Assembly (NCBI GenBank): GCA_041671505.1 | Contig: JBAZBK010000014.1 | Coordinates: forward strand, 1-64,000 | Source of the DNA: JACPDH01 sp041671505 | Lineage (GTDB): Bacteria > Acidobacteriota > Thermoanaerobaculia > Gp7-AA8 | Length of the DNA: 64,000 bases | Direction of reading: 5' to 3' | Part shown: positions 34,115-43,070 of the stretch, piece after piece | Layout: every line of letters starts with the position of its first letter | Numbering within the stretch: position 1 is the stretch's first letter | Notes under the pieces: model-generated | What the model was told of the DNA's origin: nothing | The model's input: the letters and a program-made list of their open reading frames with translations, nothing else | Databases searched by the model: none | Program-made: the position numbers and the translations under genes

Positions 34115-34741
34115 TCATTCCGTCGTTTCCGTCGCCAGCATTCCCGGCGACCAGCGGTAGACCATCTCGACCGACCCGAATTCGATCACGCCGCCGTCGC
34201 GCAACACCTCGGTCCGCTCGAGGGCGACGCCGTTGATCCGCGTTCCGTTCTTGCTCACGAGGTCGGTGATCGTCGCGCGCGCGCCGTCGATCGTAATCGA
34301 GGCGTGCTGGCGCGACACCGACGTCGACGCGATCCTCACCCTCGCCGCCGGGTCGCGGCCGACGAGATTCTCCCCGGGTACGAGAAAATACTCGCGATCG
34401 CCGCGGAGCAGTACGTGCTCGGCAGCCGGGGCGCCTTGCGGAGCGTTCGGTCCGGGTGCGCAGGCGTAGCCATGCCGGTGAACGGTGCGGATCGTCTCCT
34501 TGCCTTCGTCTCCCAGGGCCGTGCGAATCTCGCGGATGAGCATTGGGAGATTCGCTTCGACGACGAACGTGTCGGGCCAGAGCTTGTCGTAGAGCTCCCG
34601 CTTCGGCACCGCGCGCGGGCGGGCGGCGACGAGGATCTCGAGAAGGTCGAAGGCCTTGGGTGACAGGTGCACCGCCTCGGCGCCGCGGTGGAGCTGCCGC
34701 GCTTCGACATCGAGCTCACAGCCGCCGATCGTGTAGCGCAT
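34115..34741 (-). CDS. winged-helix (OmpR-type) and FHA domain protein
   Basis: A 208-residue two-domain regulator. Residues ~5-95 form an OmpR/PhoB-type DNA-binding domain (HLSPKAFDLLEILVAARPRA, then MLIREIRTALGD and IRTVHRHGYACAP). Residues ~108-200 form an FHA domain with GRDPAARVRI, SVSRQHASI and DLVSKNGTRINGV, the canonical phosphothreonine-binding pattern. There is no receiver domain. A phosphopeptide made by a Ser/Thr kinase may therefore control DNA binding; two such kinases flank it within 5 kb. The combination is seen in acidobacteria and a few other groups. It is upstream of no same-strand partner except the methyltransferase it converges with. Confidence 0.85.
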   Translation of the reverse strand: MRYTIGGCELDVEARQLHRGAEAVHLSPKAFDLLEILVAARPRAVPKRELYDKLWPDTFVVEANLPMLIREIRTALGDEGKETIRTVHRHGYACAPGPNAPQGAPAAEHVLLRGDREYFLVPGENLVGRDPAARVRIASTSVSRQHASITIDGARATITDLVSKNGTRINGVALERTEVLRDGGVIEFGSVEMVYRWSPGMLATETTE

Positions 34742-34759
34742 GAGAAATTGTAGGTCTAT

Positions 34760-35185
34760 TCACCGTGAGCGATTCCAGTCGCCGCGGGCTACGACTTCGG
34801 TCTTCGACCCGTCCGTGAAGGAGACAACCTGGCGGGTCAGCACGTAGACGGGCAGCCCTATCCTCCGCGCGAGCTCGGCGTCGCCACGCGAAGGGTAGGG
34901 CGTCGCGTTTGGATGCGTGTGGACGATTGCCACGGTCCCCTCGGGGATCGTGCCACGATACGTGGCGCGCAGGGTCTCGGCACCGTATTTCCAGGGGACG
35001 AGCTCGAGGCCTCCGTCCGCACCGCGGACGAGAAACGCGGCGCGCTCCGTCGTGGCCCGACCGTATTTCGCGGTTCTGAGCAATTCCCACGACTGCGAAA
35101 TTGCACGGCGATCACGCACGAGATCGTTCGCCGACGCGGTGGCGGTGATCGAGAGAAGGGCGACGAGCATGAGTTGTTTCCACAT
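34760..35185 (-). CDS. exported JAMM/MPN-like metalloprotein
   Basis: A 141-residue protein with a signal peptide (QLMLVALLSITATASA, cleavage near residue 19). The motif HTHPNATPYPSRGD at 89-102 fits the JAMM zinc signature H-x-H-x7-S-x2-D exactly (His89, His91, Ser99, Asp102). The strand before it (EGTVAIVH) and the downstream RRIGLPVYVLT also fit the fold. A conserved Glu would be expected earlier; Glu47 or Glu61 could fill it. JAMM proteins cleave isopeptide or peptide bonds. An exported form in bacteria is uncommon. It precedes the winged-helix/FHA gene by 18 bp on the same strand. Confidence 0.65.
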   Translation of the reverse strand: MWKQLMLVALLSITATASANDLVRDRRAISQSWELLRTAKYGRATTERAAFLVRGADGGLELVPWKYGAETLRATYRGTIPEGTVAIVHTHPNATPYPSRGDAELARRIGLPVYVLTRQVVSFTDGSKTEVVARGDWNRSR

Positions 35186-35277
35186 GCCCGCAAGGTCGGT
35201 TGAACGGCGACACGAGGTCTATGTAAAGGATAGGGATTCCCTAGGGAGACATCGGGCAACACAGCGATGGCTCTACA

Positions 35278-37935
35278 ATGACTAGCGACCCCATGATCGA
35301 CACCCCGGATCTCGTCGGGACGCGCGTCGGGCGTTATGACGTGCTTTCGCTCCTCGGCCGAGGAGGCATGGGAGCGGTGTACGACGCTGTCGACTCGACA
35401 CTGGGCCGCCATGTCGCGTTGAAGGTTCTTCCCACTGCCGTGGCAGGTGACGCGAAACGACTCGCGCGCTTCGTGCAGGAGGCGCGGGCCGCGTCGGCGC
35501 TCAACCACCCGAACGTCGTGGCAATCTACGAGATCGGTCGTGAGTTGGTCGGCTCGCAAGAGATTTACTTCATCGCGATGGAGAAGGTGGAGGGACGAAG
35601 CCTTCGCGCAGTCCTCTCAGGATCACGGCTGCCGATTCCTCAAGCGATCGAGCTCGTCGCGCAGATCTCCGATGCGATCGCGGCCGCGCATTCGGCGGGC
35701 ATCGTTCACCGCGACCTCAAGCCGGAGAACGTCGTGATGTCGGGGCGCGGGACTCCGAAAGTCCTCGACTTCGGTCTCGCGAAGTTGCGTCTGGACGACG
35801 AGATCTGGAGTCTCGACGGCGAGACCGCCATACGCTCGACCGCTTCAGGAGTCATCCTCGGCACGGTCGGCTACATGTCGCCCGAGCAAGCGCAGGGGAA
35901 GACGGCGGATCACCGCTCGGACATCTTCTCGCTGGGGTGCATCCTCTACGAAGCGGTCGCGGGACATCGCGCGTTCGCCGCCGGGTCATCGGTCGAGACA
36001 CTGAGCGCGATCATCAACGCCGTCCCTTCGCCGCTTCGCGAGTCGAGCCCGTCCGCACCCGCGGAACTGCAGCGCATGGTCAGCAAGGCGATGGCGAAGC
36101 ATGCCGACGAGCGATACCAGTCGGCGAAGGAGCTGTCGATCGACCTTCGCGCGATGTTGCGGGAGACCTCGGAGACGTCGACGTCCCCTCCACGCGCCAC
36201 ACCGCGTCGCTTCGCCGCGATCGCATTCCTCGTCGTGGCCGCGGTCCTCCTGATCGCCGCGATCGCATGGGTCGCTCGCTATCGAAGCGCAAGCCCCGCC
36301 CTGGAGCCTTCGAGCCTCTCGATGACCGTGCGACGCGTCACCGCGCGCGGGAACGTGGTGCACGCTGCGATCTCGCCTGACGGAAGGTTCGTCGCATTTT
36401 CTCTGCTGGACGGCCCCATCCGACTTCGGCAGCTCGCCACGGGCCAGGAGTTGGAGCTGTATCGCCCAGAAGGAACCGGCGTGTGGGGTGTGACCTTCAC
36501 TCCCGACGGCAACTCCGTCGTTTTCGTGGCGAAGGACCCGCAGAATCCTGTCGGATCCTGTTTCCGCATTCCTTCGATCGGAGGACGCCCGGAGCACCTC
36601 TTCGACGGGATCGACAGCGCCCCTTCCTTCTCGCCCGACGGAAGTCAGGTCACCTTCGTGCGCGGCGAGTTTCCGTCGCCTGGAGCGAGCGCGTTAGTGG
36701 TGGCGAACATCGACGGAAGCTCCTACAGGGCCATCGCTATCCGCAGATCGCCCGAGAGGTTCACGCCGAATTCTTTCACGGCACCGTCGTGGTCTCCCGA
36801 CGGGAAGTGGATCGCCACCGCCGTGAAGCGCGACGCCGACCCTCAAACGTGCAAGCTGGTTCTGATCGATCCGAAAAGTGGAGCGGAGAAGGTGTTGCTC
36901 GACCGGAACTGGCCCTTCATCACCATGGCGGCGTGGCTGCCTGATGGCGGCGGAATCATCACGGTTGCCTCGAGTGAGAGCAGCGACATGATCGGCCTGC
37001 AATTGTGGCTCGTTTCCTATCCGAGCGGAGACGCGAAAAAGATCACCGGCGAGCTGGCGGCCTATCGTGGAGTCACCATCGCGGCCGACGGAAGTCAGCT
37101 CGTCTCGATCGTGATCGAGGCCAACGCGCAGATGTGGTCGGTGCCTCTCACGGATCCTCGCGCCGCGAAGAAAATATCGGCCGGACGATTCGACGGCTGG
37201 CGCGGGCTCACGCTGACTCCGGACGGCCGCATTGTGTTCACGAGCGTCGAAGACCGCGTTCAAACGCTCATGATCAGCAATCGAGACGGCACCGAGCGCT
37301 CGCGCCTGACGCGGGATGACTACAGCAACCAATACCCGGCTGCGCTGCGCGACGGGGTTGCCTACGTTTCGTCGACGCCCGCCAGGAATGAAGTATGCGT
37401 GATCGGATTCGACGGCGAAGAGCGTCGCGTTCTGGCATCCCATGTCGACGCCTCACCGATCGCAATCAGTCGCGATGGCGCCTGGCTCATCTTCAGGCGA
37501 AACCGGCGTCTCTGGAAGATGCCGATGAACGGAGGCGAGGCCAAGCAACTACTCACCGACGTTTCTTCGTCGCCAGAGTGGTCCCCCACGGGGGACCGGA
37601 TTGCGGTCCTTCTTGGAGATCCCGACATTTATGCCGCGCGGCTGGGCGTGATCTCGGCCGCGGACGGTCGTCTGCTCTGGCAGGCGCCGCTGAGCGGCGT
37701 TCGCGTCGGGTCGACGATTCGCTGGCTGCCCGACTCGAGCGGCCTCCTGGTCAACGGAGGTCCCGAAGACACCCGCAATCTCTGGGTCCATCCGTTCACC
37801 GGCAAACCGCGACGCCTGACTGAGTTCAACGACCAGCTCAGCTTCTTCTGGGACCTTTCAGCGGATGGCAAGGACGCGGTGATCGCGCGTGCCACGATTT
37901 CTCGCGACGCAGTGTTGATCACCGATTTCCGTTAG
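35278..37935 (+). CDS. Hanks-type Ser/Thr kinase with TolB-like propeller
   Basis: An 885-residue membrane kinase. The kinase domain has GRGGMGAVYD at 27-36, VALK Lys49, HRDLKPEN at 144-151, DFG at 164-166 and MSPEQAQGK in the activation loop. A transmembrane helix lies near 311-332 (IAFLVVAAVLLIAAIAWVA). The extracytoplasmic ~550 residues form TolB/WD40-like blades (AISPDGRFVAFSLLDG, APSWSPDGKWIATAVK). It is a separate paralog of the kinase at 30271, not a recent duplicate. It is divergent from the JAMM/FHA pair, so a shared promoter region and a signalling link to the FHA regulator are plausible. An alternative ATG lies 15 bp downstream. Confidence 0.9.
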   Translation: MTSDPMIDTPDLVGTRVGRYDVLSLLGRGGMGAVYDAVDSTLGRHVALKVLPTAVAGDAKRLARFVQEARAASALNHPNVVAIYEIGRELVGSQEIYFIAMEKVEGRSLRAVLSGSRLPIPQAIELVAQISDAIAAAHSAGIVHRDLKPENVVMSGRGTPKVLDFGLAKLRLDDEIWSLDGETAIRSTASGVILGTVGYMSPEQAQGKTADHRSDIFSLGCILYEAVAGHRAFAAGSSVETLSAIINAVPSPLRESSPSAPAELQRMVSKAMAKHADERYQSAKELSIDLRAMLRETSETSTSPPRATPRRFAAIAFLVVAAVLLIAAIAWVARYRSASPALEPSSLSMTVRRVTARGNVVHAAISPDGRFVAFSLLDGPIRLRQLATGQELELYRPEGTGVWGVTFTPDGNSVVFVAKDPQNPVGSCFRIPSIGGRPEHLFDGIDSAPSFSPDGSQVTFVRGEFPSPGASALVVANIDGSSYRAIAIRRSPERFTPNSFTAPSWSPDGKWIATAVKRDADPQTCKLVLIDPKSGAEKVLLDRNWPFITMAAWLPDGGGIITVASSESSDMIGLQLWLVSYPSGDAKKITGELAAYRGVTIAADGSQLVSIVIEANAQMWSVPLTDPRAAKKISAGRFDGWRGLTLTPDGRIVFTSVEDRVQTLMISNRDGTERSRLTRDDYSNQYPAALRDGVAYVSSTPARNEVCVIGFDGEERRVLASHVDASPIAISRDGAWLIFRRNRRLWKMPMNGGEAKQLLTDVSSSPEWSPTGDRIAVLLGDPDIYAARLGVISAADGRLLWQAPLSGVRVGSTIRWLPDSSGLLVNGGPEDTRNLWVHPFTGKPRRLTEFNDQLSFFWDLSADGKDAVIARATISRDAVLITDFR

Positions 37936-37943
37936 GCGACGGT

Positions 37944-39137
37944 TCAGATCATCCGCCGGAAGTCGTCGGGGTCGTTCGATCGCGCGATCGCCTCGTCGGG
38001 CGCGATGAGCTTCTTCGCCGCCAGCTCGCGCAGCGAATCGTCGAAGGTGATCATTCCCGAGCGCTTGCCCAGGACCATCTCGTTCGCGAGCCCTTCGAGC
38101 TTCGCGTTTCGGATCTGATTGCGGACCGCGTGGTTCGCGAGCAGCAGCTCGACGGCGGGCACGACGCCGCGGCCATCGGCGCGCGGGATCAGCTTCTGAT
38201 TCAGGATCGCGTTGAGGCTGAGCGCCGCCTGCTTGTAGATCTGCGTCTGCTGCGTCGACGGGAAGAGGTCGACGATGCGATGAATCGTCTGCGCGGGGCT
38301 CGTCGTGTGGAGCGTCGACAGGATGAGATGCCCCGTCTCCGCGGCGGTGAGCGCCATCGACATCGTCTCCGCGTCACGGATCTCGCCGACGAGAATGACG
38401 TCGGGATCCTGCCGCAGTGCGGAGCGCAGCGCGGACGCGAAGGTGGGAGCATCCTTGCCGATCTCGATCTGTTCGACGAGCGACTTCCGGTTCGGATGGT
38501 CGTACTCGAGCGGATCCTCGATCGTGATGATGTGCCTCGCGTCGCGCCCGTTGATCTCGTCGACGAGAGCCGCGAGGGTCGAGCTCTTCCCGCAGCCGGT
38601 CGGGCCGCAGACGAGGACGAGCCCGCGTGACGGCTTCGTCAGCTCGGCGAGCGACGCCGGCAGCTGGAGCTGCGCGAGCGTCGGAATGCGCGTCGGCAGC
38701 ACGCGGATCGACGCCGCCAGCAGACCGCGCTGGCGGTGGATGTTGACGCGGAAGCGAAAGCCTCGCTTCTGCTCGTCGTCGACGGACGCGCTGAGCCCGA
38801 GATCGATCGAGCCGCGCGAGGCGAGTTCCTGCGCGAGGTTCTGCACGCCGGGAACGAGCGCGCGGATCTGCGACTCGCCGACCGGCGCGTCGTCGACGAA
38901 CCGGATCGCGCCGTTGATCCGCATGACCGCCGGCCCGCCGGCGACGAGATGAAGGTCGGTGGCGTTTTCGCGAAGCATGCGGCCGAGCCACCGGTCGAGA
39001 AGCTCGCGTTCCGCCGGATCGTACGAGCCACTACCCGTGAGCAGCTCGCTTCCCTCTGGAGTCTCCATCGCGGATCCACCGTCGTTCAATTGCCGCACGA
39101 GCTGCTCGAGGTCGGGATCACGCATGAATTTCGACAT
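37944..39137 (-). CDS. PilT/PilU-type twitching-motility ATPase
   Basis: A 397-residue hexameric ATPase of the type IV pilus retraction class. The N-terminal PAS-like part includes MLRENATDLHLVAGGPAVMR. The core has Walker A GPTGCGKSSTLAALV, the Asp box IITIEDPLEYDH, Walker B DPDVILVGEIRDAETM and the His box AAETGHLILSTLHT. A C-terminal stretch (SGMITFDDSLRELAAKKLI) matches PilT/PilU. The ~45 residues before the conserved domain are longer than in standard PilT, which leaves PilU or a PilT paralog open. ATG 39137 is used. No other pilus genes lie in the window. Confidence 0.9.
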   Translation of the reverse strand: MSKFMRDPDLEQLVRQLNDGGSAMETPEGSELLTGSGSYDPAERELLDRWLGRMLRENATDLHLVAGGPAVMRINGAIRFVDDAPVGESQIRALVPGVQNLAQELASRGSIDLGLSASVDDEQKRGFRFRVNIHRQRGLLAASIRVLPTRIPTLAQLQLPASLAELTKPSRGLVLVCGPTGCGKSSTLAALVDEINGRDARHIITIEDPLEYDHPNRKSLVEQIEIGKDAPTFASALRSALRQDPDVILVGEIRDAETMSMALTAAETGHLILSTLHTTSPAQTIHRIVDLFPSTQQTQIYKQAALSLNAILNQKLIPRADGRGVVPAVELLLANHAVRNQIRNAKLEGLANEMVLGKRSGMITFDDSLRELAAKKLIAPDEAIARSNDPDDFRRMI

Positions 39138-39260
39138 GGCAAATCTCTCCGTGACGGAGCGGCGCGCCCCGCAAACGTCATCTTGGACGCGCGAACGCAA
39201 CGGAAGTTCCCGACGCGGTCGCGGATGGAGAGTTCGGGAGCGCAGGCTCGGCGTGACGAG

Positions 39261-39431
39261 CTACTTCGACAGCATCCGCGTCCCGTCGGTCATCAGCGTC
39301 AGCCGCGGACGGTTCGCCTGCCGTTCCGGAACGACCAGCAGGAACTCCGTCGGCTCCGATGACATCGGCTCGTACCACCACCAGCCGATCGGCGGAGTGA
39401 AAGGCTCGGTCGGACTCCCCAATAGCGGCAT
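39261..39431 (-). CDS. small hypothetical protein (56 aa)
   Basis: A short frame in the gap between the pilus ATPase and the SnoaL-like gene. Its 56 residues read like a real protein, with PPIGWWWYEPMS, EFLLVVPERQ and RPRLTLMTDGTRMLSK, rather than the Arg/Ala-rich shadow typical of this DNA. The three adjacent Trp codons and balanced composition support coding. No ribosome site is clear and no family was recognised. It may be the end of a longer, decayed gene. Confidence 0.4.
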   Translation of the reverse strand: MPLLGSPTEPFTPPIGWWWYEPMSSEPTEFLLVVPERQANRPRLTLMTDGTRMLSK

Positions 39432-39519
39432 CGGGACGAAGAAAGAGAGGCGACGACGGCTGCGACGATTTGACGCAGACGCGAAGTGCAGCTCCGAGCC
39501 ATGCCTGGCGAATCGGCCG

Positions 39520-39688
39520 TGTCAGCCCGAGCGTAGTCGATCTGTCATCCCGAGCGTAAGGAGGGATCTGCTAACACATCAACTTGACCGCCCCCTTAGA
39601 TACCACTCTCGCCACATCGTCACAGTTGCTGCTGGGGAACCGATCAGATCAAACGTTTAGCAGATCCCTCGCTTCGCTCGGGATGACG
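39520..39688. repeat. inverted GTCATCCCGA...GGGATCTGC repeat pair
   Basis: The left arm at 39543-39571 has GTCATCCCGAGCG and GAGGGATCTGCTAA. The right arm at 39657-39688 has TTAGCAGATCCCTCGC and GCTCGGGATGAC. A partial copy (GTCAGCCCGAGCG) precedes the left arm. The arms enclose ~85 bp of unremarkable sequence. They lie just after the minus-strand gene at 39726 and could end its transcript. Confidence 0.8.
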
Positions 39689-39725
39689 CGATCGCGGCTC
39701 GAACCTGCCCCTACTCCGCCGCGCC

Positions 39726-40217
39726 TCACTTCTCGCTCGGCAACGCGAGCGACGCCTGGCCGAAGGCGTACTTCCACCCCGTCTTCGTTCGCACGTACGT
39801 GTCGCTGAACCAGAGCTTCCGCTCGAAGCCCTTGCCGTCCTTCGTCCCCTTGATCCAGAGCTTCGCCGTCACGACGGCGGTATCTCCCCAGACGCGCACC
39901 TTCTGCGAGTCGTCGATCTCCACCTGCTTCTCCCAGATGATCGACTTCGCGCGCGCCTCCTGGAGGAGGTCGTTCTTTCCGTAGACCGTACCGTTGCCCA
40001 GCACGAGCACGAAGTCGTCGGCGAGGATCTTCGCCATCGTCTCCGCGTCGTTCCGTTCGACCGCGGCCTGGTACTCGGTGTCGAGCGCGGCCACGATCTC
40101 CGCGTCCGTGGCAGCAGCGGCCGGAACGGTGGCCAGAACTGCGCCAAGGCCTCCGATCACCATGGCGGCAACGGCGCTGAACTTGCGGGTGGGGACTGAA
40201 GTCGGTACTCGGGTCAT
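39726..40217 (-). CDS. exported SnoaL/NTF2-like protein
   Basis: A 163-residue protein with a signal peptide (hydrophobic core AVAAMVIGGLGAVLATVPAA, cleavage near residue 35). The rest matches the NTF2-like fold of the DUF4440/SnoaL group: EIVAALDTEYQAAVERND, ETMAKILADDFVLV, then strands VRVWGDTAVVTAKLWI and a conserved Trp in TGWKYAFGQAS. Members bind small ligands or act in stress-related roles; none is implied here. It is preceded by a 155-bp gap with nothing recognisable. Confidence 0.8.
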   Translation of the reverse strand: MTRVPTSVPTRKFSAVAAMVIGGLGAVLATVPAAAATDAEIVAALDTEYQAAVERNDAETMAKILADDFVLVLGNGTVYGKNDLLQEARAKSIIWEKQVEIDDSQKVRVWGDTAVVTAKLWIKGTKDGKGFERKLWFSDTYVRTKTGWKYAFGQASLALPSEK

Positions 40218-40372
40218 CTCTCTCTCCTTGGCGGGCAGATTCCACGGGCGACGAACGTCGCCTTGCCTGCTTCACGCCGTTGTATTTCCCCCTTAACACC
40301 TCGAGCGAGCGCGGCGTTCGCGGTGCGGGCAGGGGCCGGCGAAAAATGAGACGCTGCGTCGCGCTACGACGG

Positions 40373-41680
40373 CTACAACCCGAACAGCGCGTAGAGGATC
40401 GCGGGGATCGCGAGACCGATCATTCCCGGCGCGGCGAGGTTCGCCGTGCGGCGCGAGCCGAAGATGTAGGTGTAGGCCATCTTCAGCAGATTGTTGCTCG
40501 CGGTCGCGATGAGAATCGCCTGCACGATCTGGCGATCGTCGATGCCGAAGCTTCCCTGCAGTAACGAGACGACGAACGGGGTGATGTCGGACATGCCGAC
40601 GACGAACGACAGCATGCGAAGACCGAACGCATTCGAATACTCGAGGACGAACTTCGTCGCCAGCGAGACGACGGTGAACATCACCGCGAAGATGATCGCG
40701 GAGTTGAGCTCCAGCGGGTTCTTCCGCAGCTCCGGCTCCTCGGCAACGTCGGACTCCGACTCCTTGACCGGCGCTCCGTTGTCGGGGAGCTCCCTTCGCC
40801 GGAGCCAGATGGCGAAGAGGCCCGCGAGCCCCGCGAGGACGAAGAACGCCGGACCGATGATGACCACGGCGCGGAAGCGGAAGATCGCGACGAGCGCGAG
40901 CAGCCGCAGGTACATCATCGCTACGGCGAGCAGGATGGCGACCGCCGCCTCGTGAAAGAGGCCCGGATTCGTCTTCGACTTCTTCGAGAGCACGACGACC
41001 GTCACCGTGCTCGAGTAGATTCCTCCGATCACGCCGGTGAGCAGCAGCCCTTTGTGCGGATAGAGGTAGGTCTGCAGCACGTAACCGAGATACGAGATGG
41101 CGGTCGTGATGACGACGGCCATCCAGATCTGACGCGGGGTGACGGGAAGGACGGCCAGCAGCTGCCCTAACCATCCATCCGCCTGCGACATGTCGGGAAT
41201 CAGCGGGAGCACGACGCCGACGATCGCGAGGAACTTGCATACGGTGACGACCTCGCCGGTCTCGAGACGGTCCGTGAACTTGCGGATCTTCCCCTTCGAG
41301 TGGACGACGAAGAGGATCGAGATCCCGAGAAGCACCAGGAACCAGCTCGGCTGCCGGATCGCGATCGGGCCGGTCGCGTAGGTCGTCAGGGCAACCATGA
41401 CCCCGATCAGGCCGGGGCTCTTCTTCTGCATCACCTTGCTGCTGTAGTAGACGAGCAGAAAAAGGGTAAGAGCCCCGAACCCGACGAGGAACGCGGTCGC
41501 GCCGATCTCGGGAAGCTGGTAAAGAACGAAGCCCAGCATCCCGATGAAGACGAAGGTGCGCGCCGTGCCGAAGGTGTCGAACTTCCCCTCGCCCTCGTAA
41601 TACTCACGCAGGCCGATGCCGATCAGGAAGCTGACCGCCAGCGTGAGGAAGAACGACGAAACGAGGGACGGCAGGAGCAT
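40373..41680 (-). CDS. MgtC/DUF4010-type membrane protein
   Basis: A 435-residue membrane protein with about a dozen helices. The N-terminal ~150 residues (FLIGIGLREYYEGEG, ARTFVFIGMLGFVLYQLPEI) resemble the MgtC/SapB domain; the C-terminal part (GGIYSSTVTVVVLSKKSK, SFVVGMSDITPFVVSLLQG, IATASNNLLKM) matches DUF4010. A charged cytoplasmic loop (ELPDNGAPVKESESDVAEE) separates two halves. MgtC proteins affect phosphate and magnesium balance in known bacteria; transport by DUF4010 is not settled. Its ATG directly follows the stop of the CYTH-like gene, so it is the last gene of the seven-gene operon starting at the porin. Confidence 0.8.
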   Translation of the reverse strand: MLLPSLVSSFFLTLAVSFLIGIGLREYYEGEGKFDTFGTARTFVFIGMLGFVLYQLPEIGATAFLVGFGALTLFLLVYYSSKVMQKKSPGLIGVMVALTTYATGPIAIRQPSWFLVLLGISILFVVHSKGKIRKFTDRLETGEVVTVCKFLAIVGVVLPLIPDMSQADGWLGQLLAVLPVTPRQIWMAVVITTAISYLGYVLQTYLYPHKGLLLTGVIGGIYSSTVTVVVLSKKSKTNPGLFHEAAVAILLAVAMMYLRLLALVAIFRFRAVVIIGPAFFVLAGLAGLFAIWLRRRELPDNGAPVKESESDVAEEPELRKNPLELNSAIIFAVMFTVVSLATKFVLEYSNAFGLRMLSFVVGMSDITPFVVSLLQGSFGIDDRQIVQAILIATASNNLLKMAYTYIFGSRRTANLAAPGMIGLAIPAILYALFGL

Positions 41681-42319
41681 CTATTCGATCCCGACGACTT
41701 TCTTGGCTGCCTTGAGGTAGTTGACGTTAGGCATCGCCGACAGGCCGAGCCCCTCGACCACCCCGCGCATCGCTGCGTAGTTCTCGCTCTCGACGCAGGC
41801 TGACTCGACCATCGCGCCGTTGAAGAAGACCTGCGCGTACTCGCAGATGATCCCGTCGATGGTAAAGCCGTAGCGCATCTTCTCGACGGTCACCGGGACG
41901 AGCTGCGGATGCTTCCGTGCCATCGCGATGAACTCGTCGATCGTGTACATCTCCGCATCGAGCTTCATCCCGGCCTTCAGGTGGGAAAGGATCGTCTCGA
42001 GGTCGGCCTTCTTCACCGGGAACTGGAACTTCCCGCGCGGCTGGAAGATCTCGTACCCCTCGGGCGTCTCGCCCGTCTTCACCTTGATGTCGAGGAGGCC
42101 GTCGCGAACCTTCACGTTCGCCTCGTTCGTCTCGGTCGAAAGGAAGTAGGTCTCGGCGGGCATCTTCCGCGCCTGGAAGAGGACGGTCTTTCCGTTCCAC
42201 ATTTTCGCCTTGAGCGGCTCGATGAGGTTCTGGCCGAACGCGCGGAACTCCGCGCGCGGCACGATCTTCGCCGCGTCTTCCGCGGACGTGGCAACGTTCT
42301 TCGCAGCTTCGTTGGTCAT
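41681..42319 (-). CDS. CYTH/TTM-like protein, paralog of 45113
   Basis: A 212-residue cytoplasmic protein without a signal peptide. Alternating charged strands (NVKVRDGLLDIKVKTGETPE, VPVTVEKMRYGFTIDGIICE) and the C-terminal AMRGVVEGLGLSAMPNVNYL look like a CYTH-type tunnel fold, although the ExExK signature is not obvious. It aligns along its length with the protein at 45113: VRDGLLDIK with LRGSTLELRW, EGYEIFQP with EGFELWDT, GLSAMPNVNYL with GLDARDNVNFL. CYTH proteins hydrolyse triphosphates or polyphosphate or make cAMP; any activity here is inferred. It abuts the DUF4010 gene with no gap. Confidence 0.6.
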   Translation of the reverse strand: MTNEAAKNVATSAEDAAKIVPRAEFRAFGQNLIEPLKAKMWNGKTVLFQARKMPAETYFLSTETNEANVKVRDGLLDIKVKTGETPEGYEIFQPRGKFQFPVKKADLETILSHLKAGMKLDAEMYTIDEFIAMARKHPQLVPVTVEKMRYGFTIDGIICEYAQVFFNGAMVESACVESENYAAMRGVVEGLGLSAMPNVNYLKAAKKVVGIE

Positions 42320-42359
42320 GTCGATCTCCTGTGATTTGGGCCGGCCCACACGGGCGGAG

Positions 42360-43070
42360 TCACTCCGCGCGCGGTGACACGAGATCCCTGAAGTAAACGA
42401 GGTAAAGGACTGAGAGGACGAGACCCGCGATCAGCCATCCCGGAGATCGCGCGTCGTCGACGAGCTCGATCTGCATCGAAGCCGACTGGCCCTGCAACAG
42501 CCGGTCGACGTGAATCCGCGCTCCCGGCTTCGAGTCGACGGCCGAGAGCTGCACGCGGGGTCCCGCTTCGCTCTTTCCGAGCTTCGGCAGCGCCTCGCGG
42601 ATCGCGTGCGCGCGCATTCCGTCCGGAAACACGACGCGCGCGCTGTAATTCGCGATCGGCATCGGCTGCGAGTTCAGGCATGTCAGCCGGAGCAGCTTGT
42701 TTCCGCGCGGAAGCGGTTTCTGCTCGTCTCCATCGCCGAACAGCTTTGCGGCGGAGAAGGTAAAGCCGACCTCGACCGCGCCCGGAGTGCCTTCGGGCAG
42801 CGTGATTCCGACCAGCGTATGTCCGTTGAGCGGAGACGCGGAGAGCGTCGTCCCCTCCGGCCCGGCGGCGAGTTGAACGTTCGCGACGTCGGTAAAGCCG
42901 AGGGGGATCGCCACGGGGCCGGGCGCGGCATTCTCGAGCCGGACCGTCGCGACGCCCTTCCCGAAGCCGTCCTCCGCCACCCGGACCGTTACGTCGTACG
43001 AGCTGATCTCGACCGCGCCGGCGAACTGGGCGAAGCAAAGCGAGAGCGCCAGGAGGGCGAGCTTTCTCAC
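42360..43070 (-). CDS. exported beta-rich protein with C-terminal membrane anchor
   Basis: A 236-residue protein with a signal peptide (LALLALSLCFAQFAGA, cleavage near residue 19), a beta-rich ectodomain of ~185 residues (EISSYDVTVRVAEDGFGKG, GPVAIPLGFTDVANVQL) and one C-terminal helix (WLIAGLVLSVLYLVYFRDLV) with a short basic tail. It resembles in plan, not clearly in sequence, DUF2207-like or BatD-like anchored beta proteins. No family was recognised. Its ATG overlaps the stop of the SLC13 transporter gene by 4 bp, so it may work with that transporter as an extracytoplasmic subunit. Confidence 0.65.
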   Translation of the reverse strand: MRKLALLALSLCFAQFAGAVEISSYDVTVRVAEDGFGKGVATVRLENAAPGPVAIPLGFTDVANVQLAAGPEGTTLSASPLNGHTLVGITLPEGTPGAVEVGFTFSAAKLFGDGDEQKPLPRGNKLLRLTCLNSQPMPIANYSARVVFPDGMRAHAIREALPKLGKSEAGPRVQLSAVDSKPGARIHVDRLLQGQSASMQIELVDDARSPGWLIAGLVLSVLYLVYFRDLVSPRAE

